From positions 2,055,680 to 2,119,679 of the forward strand of contig CM003436.1 in assembly GCA_000331325.2 (NCBI GenBank): a stretch of 64,000 nucleotides of DNA, given 5' to 3'. Origin of the DNA: Crithidia fasciculata. Lineage: Eukaryota; Euglenozoa; Kinetoplastea; Trypanosomatida; Trypanosomatidae. The notes under the pieces are model-generated. The model worked only from the letters and a program-made list of their open reading frames with translations. It was not told where the DNA came from and did not search any database. This document shows positions 9,870-19,500 of this stretch, one piece after another. Position numbers and translations under genes: made by a program. The stretch's first letter is position 1. Every line of letters begins with the position of its first letter.

Positions 9870-11282
9870 ATGAGTGCGGCGATGACAACGGGGGAGGAGG
9901 GCAGCGGGGCAAACGGCGGCGCCTCACCGCCTGCCCTCGAGTCTCCCGCTGCAGAGGTAACTCGACTCAAAGCGGAGCTGCAGCAGTGCCAGGACAAGTT
10001 CGCCTCGTGGAAAGAGAAGGCGAAGAGTGGGGTGGAGAACCTGCGTGCGCAGATTATTGAGCTGAATCAGCGGCTGGACCGATCAGAGCAGCGGCGGACT
10101 GCTGAAGCGAGAAGCAGCGATCTGCTGCAGTCTTCCTCATCGTCGTGTGCGGACTTGACGAGTGAGCACGCCTTCGCCGCGGCGTGCTTTTTGGCGGAGG
10201 CGCTGAACGCACACATTGCGGCGACGCTGGCAAGCGCCGCGCAGCAAACTTCACCGCCGCCGGCACCCTCGCAGGACGGACTCGTGAAGAAGCTTGAGCG
10301 CACCATTCAAGAGCAGTCGGACCGACTCAAGGAGACGCACCATGCCTTGAAGCGCTCGACCAACGAGGTGCAGCAGCGCGTGGAGGCTCTGCAGCGACAG
10401 GACGACGTGGTGGCGACGCTGCGCCGCCGCGTCGAGACGCTGGAGGCCGCCAACAACGCGCTGGAGGAGCAGCTGATGCACGTGCCGAATGTCGACGAGT
10501 GGAGAGCCGCGCAGGACGAGCTCGACCACCAGCTGGAGCGGTCGCGGCTCGAGTACGAGAACCGGGAAAGCAGCCTCGTTTTGCAGCACAGCAACGAGTT
10601 GCAGGCGCTGAACGCCGCGCATGAGCAGGACCTCCGCGAGCTGCAGCGGGAGGCGGACGAGAGGACCGCCGTGGCGGTGCAGAATGCGCTGGCGAGCCAC
10701 ACACTCGCCCTGCAAACCGCCACCGCGGCGGCCCAGCAGAAACCGCAGCAGCAGCAGCGCGGCGCCGACGACGCTGCCTACATGGATTTGTTGCGCGACT
10801 ACAAGGAGCTGGAGGCGGCCTCGACCACCGCGTTGAGGGAGTGCGATGTGATGCGTGCCCAGCGCAAGACGCTGCTGCGCGAGCTGCATGATTTGTTTCG
10901 CGCCATCGGTTGGGGAGGCATCGGCGGCGCGGCTGCGTTACCATCAGCGGCTGGAGGTGCGGACGGCTTGACTGTCGAGGACGCGGTGCAGCAGATAGGT
11001 GAGCAGCGCGTTCGCTGTCTCGCCCTTCAGGAGGATCTTAGTCGCTGCCGACTGGAGGTGCAGCAGCTGAAGCGCTCGAAGCCGTCCGCTCCTGCCGATG
11101 GCTTGGGCAGCCAGCAGACGCAGTACCTGCGCTCAGTCGTGGTGCAGTTGTTGTGCTCTCTGCACGACGCCGGCGTGGCGAAGCGGTTGCTGCCAGTGCT
11201 GAGCATGCTCTTGAAGTTCAGCGACGACGACCTGAAGGCGGTGACAAAGGCGATGCCGCAGTGGAGGCAGTCGTGCCGGTGA
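9870..11282 (+). CDS. GRIP-domain coiled-coil golgin
   Basis: 470 residues from ATG 9870. Most of the protein (about residues 30-360) is Glu/Gln/Leu/Ala-rich heptad coiled coil. The C-terminal ~50 residues match a GRIP domain: the invariant Tyr is Y419 in QYLRSVVVQLL, followed by RLLPVLSMLLKFSDDD. GRIP domains bind Arl1-GTP through this Tyr and place the protein on trans-Golgi membranes, where such golgins tether vesicles. A trypanosomatid GRIP protein at the trans-Golgi is known from T. brucei. A QQQQ-rich patch lies near residue 295. An upstream in-frame ATG at 9822 would add 16 residues but sits before the predicted splice acceptor. Confidence 0.85.
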   Translation: MSAAMTTGEEGSGANGGASPPALESPAAEVTRLKAELQQCQDKFASWKEKAKSGVENLRAQIIELNQRLDRSEQRRTAEARSSDLLQSSSSSCADLTSEHAFAAACFLAEALNAHIAATLASAAQQTSPPPAPSQDGLVKKLERTIQEQSDRLKETHHALKRSTNEVQQRVEALQRQDDVVATLRRRVETLEAANNALEEQLMHVPNVDEWRAAQDELDHQLERSRLEYENRESSLVLQHSNELQALNAAHEQDLRELQREADERTAVAVQNALASHTLALQTATAAAQQKPQQQQRGADDAAYMDLLRDYKELEAASTTALRECDVMRAQRKTLLRELHDLFRAIGWGGIGGAAALPSAAGGADGLTVEDAVQQIGEQRVRCLALQEDLSRCRLEVQQLKRSKPSAPADGLGSQQTQYLRSVVVQLLCSLHDAGVAKRLLPVLSMLLKFSDDDLKAVTKAMPQWRQSCR

Positions 11283-11929
11283 CGACGTGGCTTCCCACCT
11301 CTTGTGCGTTTCTGTGTGACCGCTTTCGTTTTTTTTTCTTCTACAGTCTGTACTGCGTGAAAACGTAGTATCTGCTTCTCAAACTTCAGCCACCTGAGCA
11401 GCACCGAAAATGCAAATCATCACGTTTTAACCGCTAATCTGTCTTTGTTCGTGTGTATCAGCGTGTGAGGATATATTTGCAGCGAAAGCAAGACCGCCAT
11501 GACGTGTCAACTAGATGACCTCAGCTAAATCGGCCTACTGAAAATGATTCAAATAAATAACCGACGACCTTCTCCGACAATCTCATGACCGCTATTTCCT
11601 GGCTTTCTTACGCGTCTTTGATATTCTCGCTTCCCCTCTCCCTGCTATTCTTTTCCATATCGCCAACATCTTCAATTTCTTCTGCACGTCTCACACTTGC
11701 AGCTTTGTCTGGTCAAAAAAAAAAAAACACTGTGGCTTCTGCGTTTTTAAGCAAGATTTTCTTGTACTGCCCGCGACTGTTTTTTTCTCCCATCGATCGC
11801 AGGTTTCGACGTTCAGCGGTCGCTTATACTGTCTATCGAGGAGCAACAACGCTGGGGCTTCACCGTAGCTGTAGCCAGTTCTATTGTACTCATTTATTCC
11901 TAGCTTACTTCGTTTCCTCCCAAAACACA
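11283..11929. other. intergenic spacer, GRIP gene to mitofilin-like gene
   Basis: 647 nt, T-rich. The frame of the next gene stays open back to 11585, but that extension is hydrophobic, not GC3-biased and crosses a strong splice signal. It is treated as 5' flank. Confidence 0.6.
11779..11802 (+). promoter_or_regulatory. predicted trans-splice acceptor that decides the mitofilin-like gene start
   Basis: A run of T and C at 11780-11792 is followed by the first AG at 11801-11802. This excludes the in-frame ATG at 11585 and supports the ATG at 11930, where GC-rich coding bias begins. Confidence 0.5.
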
Positions 11930-12856
11930 ATGACGTCTCTCAAAGATCGTCTCGCGGCGACCTTCTTCTTCAGCGACCCTGATGACGCCCTGACTGCTGA
12001 GAGAGCGCGCAACGAGGAGGCGCGAGCAAAGGCGATGGAGACGCGCCTGCAGCACAGCCAGGAGGAGCGCGACTTCAAGACAGCCGTCGACCAGCTGGAC
12101 AACAAGGTCAAGCATCTCAAGGACCGCTATGCCCAGCAGGCCGCGCCGATGCTGAAGGAGTTCGACGACATTGCCATCTCGCAGCATTACTACCAGGAGG
12201 TGGGCAACAACACCAGCGCGCAGGAAAGCTTCACGGAGCAGATGGCGCAGCGCGAGGTGCAGCAGTTCGGCTACATGAGCAAGAAGCTCATCTCGGTTGG
12301 GTTGAACTTCGAGGCGCTGCGGCAGAAGATGCGCGCTGGCGAGCCTTTCGCGCGTGAGCTGCGGGCTGCGCTGGACGACGCGGAGAGCGAGGACTTGACG
12401 GTCATGTCAGCCCCGCTGCAGCACTTCGCAGAGCGGGGGGTGCCGAAGCTGACGCTCGTCCGTGCCGCCGCCTTCGACCTCGCGCGGTCCATCGAGGAGA
12501 CCGGCAAGGCGCCGCAGCAGCAACCGGTGCGTGGCTGGCTCGACTTGCTGAAGTTCCGCACCGCCTTCAGCCCCTCTACCGTCGACCACAACGAGGTGCG
12601 AGCGCGGCGCACGGCAGTGCAGTTTACCCGCCACGTGGAGCAGAATCAGTACGCCGCTGCGCTAGACCTGGCGGAGGAGGCGGCCAAGTGGACGCGCAAC
12701 GAGAAGGACGCCTCCATGGAGTACTTCGCGAACGCCTACCAGAGCTTCCGCCAGGCCGCCGTGCCTGCCATCACGGCGGAGATTTTTCTCGCCTACGCCT
12801 CTGCCTCGCTGAACGCGTCGCGCTACGCGTGCGTGGAGAAGATGTTGAAGGAGTAG
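11930..12856 (+). CDS. mitofilin (Mic60)-like protein, probable MICOS-related
   Basis: 308 residues. Residues about 20-75 form a charged coiled coil. The C-terminal ~110 residues follow the pattern of the mitofilin domain: a short basic helix, then a helix with NQYAAALDLAEEAAKWTRN, then paired helices ending with an Ala/Leu-rich segment. Mitofilin/Mic60 shapes cristae junctions in the inner mitochondrial membrane. Unlike canonical Mic60 there is no obvious N-terminal transmembrane segment. Trypanosome MICOS is known to be divergent, with a soluble Mic60-like subunit, and this protein could be its counterpart. That assignment rests on remembered domain pattern and is tentative; it is otherwise a conserved coiled-coil protein. 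Confidence 0.45.
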   Translation: MTSLKDRLAATFFFSDPDDALTAERARNEEARAKAMETRLQHSQEERDFKTAVDQLDNKVKHLKDRYAQQAAPMLKEFDDIAISQHYYQEVGNNTSAQESFTEQMAQREVQQFGYMSKKLISVGLNFEALRQKMRAGEPFARELRAALDDAESEDLTVMSAPLQHFAERGVPKLTLVRAAAFDLARSIEETGKAPQQQPVRGWLDLLKFRTAFSPSTVDHNEVRARRTAVQFTRHVEQNQYAAALDLAEEAAKWTRNEKDASMEYFANAYQSFRQAAVPAITAEIFLAYASASLNASRYACVEKMLKE

Positions 12857-13582
12857 TGTTCAGGGCTTCGCCAGAGGGAAGTTTGACGAAGCTGCTATTG
12901 TTCTTTCTCCATTCTGCGAATTCAAGCACATCGCGTGTTTTGCGGTTGTGCCTCTGGTGTGTCTAAAAGCATGTTGTTGTTGTTCTCTATTTTGTTGGTC
13001 TCCTTCGTTGGCGTAGTACACAAAAGAGCGACGCGTGACGCTGCCCTCATTCCCCACTTCCCTCGCTCTGTGTGTGTGTGTTTCTTTTCTTTATGGTCAA
13101 CTGCACCTCCTCACCAATTTACAACCGTTGTAAGAAGATAGAAAAAAAAATGAATCGCGTGTAGATTACTGACGTTGCAGGTCGAGAAAAAAATATAAAA
13201 TTTTTGTCGGTAACGCGTATGTCCTCTTAGCAACTCTGTGCCTCCAGTGTTTGAAGGCCTAGAGAAGAAAAAGCTGCAGAGAATTCCCGCACATGGAGAG
13301 TTTCCACCGCACGCTGTGTGGCCGACTCATAACGCCTTTCTTCCCTTCTTTTTGTCTCTCTCCTTTATTCTGATCCCTTATACTCTGCGGCCCTTGTGCA
13401 GCCTGTTGTCGGGACGACGCTGCCAAACCCCACAACTACGAAAAGCATCGTATTGGTGTGGTGGCTTGATTTGTCCCCTCCTCTCTCTCTCTGGAGTTCT
13501 TGCGACTTGAAAGTCATCCAATCAAACAAGGACACTTTCCTAATCTTCTCGTCTCTCTGCCCTTCTCATCGCTGCCTTCGTC
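12857..13582. other. intergenic spacer, mitofilin-like gene to CFAP46-like gene
   Basis: 726 nt. Holds a (TG)n tract near 13067-13081, an AT-rich block near 13186-13205 and CT-rich tracts near 13340-13370 and 13478-13495 that precede the next gene. No gene recognised. Confidence 0.6.
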
Positions 13583-16500
13583 ATGGGGAGCAATGGCAAT
13601 CGGGTGAAGCAGCTGCTGGCGACGGCCCGCCTTCACCACCGCCCCGAGGCGCTGCAGGATGCCGTCGAGGAGCTCCTCACCGCTGAAGGCAAGACGGGCA
13701 CCGCCTCCACGGAGCTGCGGGTGCTCGGCGCAGAAGTGGCAATTGAGCTGCAGCAGTGGGCCACCGCGTCGCAGCTGCTGCGTGCCGCTGGTGCGTCGAA
13801 CGAGACCCGCCTGCTGCGCATCCGCCGCGTCCTCTGTGGCGTCCTCGTCTCGATGCACGACGTCGACGACCAGGAGACGCTCTCTGCAGAGGAAAAGGTG
13901 CAGGAGAAGTTGAATGGCATGACGACGGTGCTGCAGACGGTGGCAGACGCGGTGGAAATGTGGCCCGACAGCGTCGATGCCGTACTCATTGGCATCCGCA
14001 CTCTCTGGGCTATCATCAGCCCCCTTCTCGACGCCGGCCGCCACGCGGAGGTGTGCGACGCAGTCGTCTTCCTCGCCAGCCTGCACCAGCAGCTCCACAT
14101 CGGCGGCGGCTACACCCTCGTGCAGTGGATGGCGCGCAGTGGGCTCTGCCTCTACGCGGCGGATCGCGTCGGCGAGGCCTTCGCGCACTTTTCCACCGCG
14201 ATGGACGCAGCGGCCATTTTGTCGAACCAACGCCTCTACGTGCAGCTGCTGCGTATGTCCGCCAGCGTGGTGAGCGCCAAGGAGAGGGCGGCGGCCTCGG
14301 CGAAGGGTAGGTCGGAGTTCCTCGGTGCCTACCGCTCGCGTCCGGTAGTGTACGGCGTTCTTCTCACGCAGCTGATCTTCACCGGCGTCATGGACGTGGA
14401 GAACTGCCGCGACGAGCTGCACAGCACCTACGAGACGATCCACAGCGGCAACTCTGAGGTGGTGCTGCCGGCTGAGGTGGGTGCCGCGGTGGGGAAGAAC
14501 AAGAAGAAGCCGCCGGCGACGAAGCAGCAGGCGCCGCCGACGCGCATGACGGAGACCTTCACCGTGACGGATCCCGATGTCGTCGACGAGGTGAAGAGCG
14601 ACCTGCTCCTCTGCATCTCTCTCTTCGACACGCTAACGCCACAGCAGCTGGAGGAGCTGGAGCGCAAGCGGCACAGCTCGAACCGTCGTGTGCGCAGCTT
14701 TACCGCGTTTGCCCTATACTTGCACGAGGGCCGGGAGCGCGGCGTGACGGTGCTGCAGACCTGCGCCGACGCCTCGGTGCTCCGTCCGTCCCACCACGTC
14801 GACGCCAACTACTTCGTGCAGAACGTCCTCTCCGTCCTTAAGACCACCGACGCCATCCACGACGAGAGCGAGCGGCAGTACACGCTGCACGTTGGGGTGA
14901 CGCTGCTGTGGAACCACCTCCTCCCGGTGCTGCAGTCCTCCTTCGCGGCAGAGGTGCAGCCCGCGATGGACGTCATCCTCGCCGCTGCCGAGGCCGCCAT
15001 CCCGCAGCTGCGGCCCCTTTTTCTTCAAATTGGCCTCCAGCAGTGCCACATCGCCTACAACGAGGACCACCGCGCCACGCTGCACCACCTCCTGCCGCTG
15101 CTGCAGCGCGAGCGTGCCCGTGACGCCGCTCGAAGCCCCAACTCGCAGCTGCAGTTCGCCTTGCAGTGGATGCAGCACCAGCTGGCTATTCTCGAGGAGC
15201 CGGAGAGCAGCCTCACCTGCCAAGCCGACCGCTGCCTCTTCGCGATCGAGCAGGCCAGGACGGTGTCGAACCCGACGAAGCGCATTCCTTTTCTGAAGGC
15301 CGCTTTTCAACACCTGCCGCTGCTCGTGCGGGAGGAGCCACCGTCTGAGGCGGCAGTGCGCGACGCGCCGAAGAAGCAGACGGGACACAACGCACCTCAG
15401 CAGCAGCAGCAACAACAACAACAGCAGCAGGCAGCCGTGCCGACGCAGGCCGTACCCTCTCTTCGCCGCTCCACGGTGCAGCTGTACAAGGAGCTGCTCG
15501 ACCTCTGCATGGAGGACCTAAGCCCCTCTCTGTACACGGTGGCCAGCACCGTCGCCGACGCCCTCCGTTCCCTGCCGGGCCCGCCGCCGGGGCTGTCCGC
15601 TGACGACCTCGAGGAGCTGCAGGCCACCGCCAGCCTTCACAGCGCCACTCTGCTGTGGAGGCAGCTGGAGGACGAGGCGGACTCGGTGGCCGAAAAGACC
15701 GGAGCAAAGTCAGCGCGACGCACGCGGGAGGCGCTGTTAGCCGGTCTGCTCAAGGAGACCGCTCAGCGTGCTGCCGCCCTCGAAGGGCGCCGTGGTGGCA
15801 GTGGCTCGTGGATCGTCGCCAACGCCTGCCTCACCTTTCTGGCGATGAAGCAGCGGGACTACCTGGCAGGCAACTACAGCACGCACATGGCGGAGCTGCT
15901 GGAGCTGCACAGCAGCTACGCCGCGCTCTTCGTCCGTGGGCGGGCACAAGACGTGGCGCTGCTCTCTGACCTCACCGTGGCGGCCGTGGTGGGGCTCCTC
16001 GCTGGCTTTGTGGCTAGCAAGGCCGCCGCTGCTGCCGCCGTGGCGCCGACTTCCCCCGCCAGTCCAGTGCGCAGTGGCTCGACAGCCCAGCAGGAGGCGA
16101 GCTACGCGGCTCTCATCCGGCGCATCCAGGCGTGTGTGACGGTGGAGTCCTCCAACCCGCAGCTGCGCAAGGCGGAGACGCTGTGCCGCGAGGGTCTGCA
16201 GCTCATCCCAGCCCCGCGCCACAAGTGGTTCCTCGCGATGCTCTACCCCACGGTGCTGCGCCTCGCCAACGAGAAGCCCGTCGTCGCCATCCACCCACAG
16301 GAGGAACTCCTTTTTCACCTCGGCGTCCTTGCTGGGCCAGCGCTGACGCCGGCGGAGCGGCAGGCGCTGCAGGAGCAGGAGATGTGGCCGCTGCTACGTC
16401 GCGACCCGAGCGTGCGGCTCTGTGCGTGGGTGGCGGCGATTGCAGCGGAGATGCAGCTTGAGGAGGCGGTGCTGGAGTGCTGCCAGATCGCCGACAGCCT

Positions 16501-19500
16501 CTACGCCGAGGGACGACTTGGCTGGGACTCGAACTGCGACGTGGTGCGTTCCACAGGTGCTCTTGGTGCTGCAGGTGGCGTTGGTGCGGCTGGCAGGCTC
16601 GGGGAAAACGGCACCGTAAGCAGCGGCACCGCCGCTCTTGGCGCCACGCTCAGCAGCATGAACGGCGTCGGCAACAAGAAAGTCTCGATGAGTATGGTGC
16701 TGGTGCAGCGAGAGGCGACGTCGCCGGTGAAGCCAGACATGGACGACTGGGGTGCCTATGCGCAGCTCCTGGCCATGAAAACGCGCGTCTGCGCGAATCA
16801 CCTGCAGGGGCTGAGCGGCGACGTTCGTCGTGTGGCGCTGCAGCAGCTCTTCACAAACTGCGTCAACTCCGTCATCGCGGTGATTCACGGCCCGCCAGCA
16901 GCGAGGGCGGAGCACTTCACCCGCGCCTTCAGCGCCTACTACTCCATCGTGCGCGACAACAACAGCGTCGTCCCGCTGTCCGAGGCGGGCTTCATCTTGC
17001 CCAGTCTGCGCATGCTGCTCTCCAAGGCCATCCTGACACAGATCCCGAAGCGGGAGTGGAGCGCCACCTTCACCGAGCTCGTTTACCAGCTCGGGGCCAT
17101 TCTCGTCTACGTCTCCTACAGCAGCGGGCGGGACGATGATGTGCAGCAGCTTACGACGCACCTGCGACTGTTGCGCGAGCTGCTGCCCCCGCGCTACCAG
17201 AAATCGTTGCGGGTGCGGGAGACGACAGAGGTGTGCTATCGCAACCCTACTGTCGACGGCTTCCTCCACGTGTCGCGCAACATGGAGGTGGAAGTGCAGG
17301 CCCACGGGTGGCTGATTGTGGCGCAGCGGGCCGGCGACGAGGCCAGCGCGGCGGAGGCTTTTGCCTTGGCGCTCGCGGGCACGCAGACGAACGCCTTTGC
17401 ACGCGCGCAGTGCCTCTTCGAGTTTGCCTACACGTCGCTGCAGCGCGGCAGTGCACCGCTGGCTCGCGCGGCGGCGCAGCTGCGGGAGGCGCTGCGCACG
17501 CTGGAGGGACTGCCTGAGAGCGCCGCGTTGCTGCACGACACCGCTTCGGACGCCGACAGCACAAAGGCCACGCTGGCGGATAAGTCGCTGACGGCTTCTT
17601 TCCTGCGCACGTGTCGCAAGCGGGGGCCGACCAGTGAGGTGACGGCGACGACGCGAGAGCAGCAGGCGGTGGCGCGCGCAGCGCTGAGCAAGAAGGCGGC
17701 CAACGCTGCGAAAGGACCGCACGTCAACTTTCAGCACCTACTCTTAGGGCTGCGCATCGTCGCCCTTCTCTTCCGTGTCGCGTCGCCGTCTCTTCCGCAC
17801 GCCACCGGCACCGGGTCTGCGGCCGTCAAGGCGAGCCGGAGTGCCGCCCCGGCAACGCGCCGGGACTGCGCGAACGTGATGTTGGACTACATCGCCTCCT
17901 TGTGGGAGCTGTGTACCAAGACGCTGCGTGACGAGGAGGAACTGGCGGCTGTCAGCCAGCGGTCCGATCGCACGGTTGCTGGTCTGCTTCTGCCAGAGAG
18001 CGCGACGCAGTTCCACGGCTTCACCGAGGCCGCGGGGATGGCGCAGCGAGTGCGGAAGCTAGTGCCGGACGAGGAGCTGCAGCTGAACACGCAGGGTGTC
18101 TGGCAGACGGTGCTGGAACTCGGCGACTACCTCGTCTTCACCGGAGATGAGGCACACGCCTTCATGGTGTACGCGTGGCTGCGCTTCTCGGCGGAGATGT
18201 CGCTTGGCGGCCCCGAGAGCAGCGCGGCGTGTGCGCAGGTGCATCGGGTGTGCAACCTGCGCATGAGCATCGCTTCCGTGATGGGCGGCCTCAGCGACGC
18301 GCCGTACAAGGCTGCGCTGCAGCGCCTGAGTGAGGTGCATCTTCCTCTGGAGCGGCACGCGTTGGTGGCGCCGCAGCGGGCTGGTGCGCCGTCTCCGCAG
18401 GCGTGGCTTGTCGCCTTCGTTGTCGCCGAGTGCGAGGCGCGGGTGGTGTTGGGGCAGATTGAGGAGGCCGCCGCGCTCTCCCTAAAGTTTCTCGTCAGTG
18501 ACACGCACAAGGACGCTCTGAGCGACGCGGAGCTGCACGGCCTGCGCATCGTTGCCCACAACGAAATTGTGCGTGGCCGGCACGACGAGGCTCTACGGAT
18601 GGTGGACGAGGCGCTGCACGGGATGCAGAGTCACCGCAGCGCTTTTGAGCCGAACGGCCACTTCGCGGTGGACACCTGGATTAAGCTGTGCGACGTGAAG
18701 CTGCGAGCCCTCCTCAACAAGAAGGCCGGCAAGGAAGCGGTGCAGTGGCTCGTGGCCGTTCGCGGGCAGCTGACGGAGTGGCGCGCTGCTGCAGCTCTTG
18801 CGTCCAAAACCGCTAACACTCTGCACACCATCGGCCTGCAGGCGGAGCTGAGCAACGCGGTGCAGTACTGGGCACGGGAGCTGATGGACTGCGCCTTCCA
18901 CAGCAACCCCTCTGCCGCAGCTTTGCAGGCTTTCCCCGTTGCCGAGGGCCCCATCAGAGGCGCCGCGTTGGAGATCTACCGAGAGGTGCTCGCCATCACC
19001 GAGGATGCGGAGACCTTGCACATCCGCCTCTACCGCGCCGCCGCGCAGTGGCGCCTGCGCGATCGCGTGTCGCCGCGCTGGGCCGCACAGCACGCCAGCT
19101 TCCCCAAGGAGCACCTCTGCCCACGCCTCATGACGCTGCTGGCGGAGAAGAAGGCACTGCATCTACTGCGGGAAAGCGTCGAGGCCGTCATGCCGCAGCA
19201 GCGCGAGGGCGACGCCGGCCGTCCCGTCGCCACGAGCTTCGGTCTCTGGAGGGCGTTCCTGCTCTACTGGGAGGCGGTGGGCCACCTGGAGGCGAACCAC
19301 GTCGTCGAGTGCCTGCTGAGCACATTTCGGCAGCTCTCCATGCACGACCTGCAGCTGCCGACGACCGACGCCCCACCGCACCTGGAGAAGGAGGTGCTGC
19401 GCTTCATTCGCGGGGGGATGGAGGAGGAGAAGGCTGCGGACGCGGACGCCGCTGCGGCTGCAAGTGCCACGGCAGCATCGAGCCCCACGCGGGCAAAGGT

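Noticed and set aside
13060-13085. TG, CA, T and A simple tracts in spacers as possible mobile-element remnants
   Set aside because: They are short simple repeats typical of these spacers; no target-site duplications or retroposon sequence was recognised.
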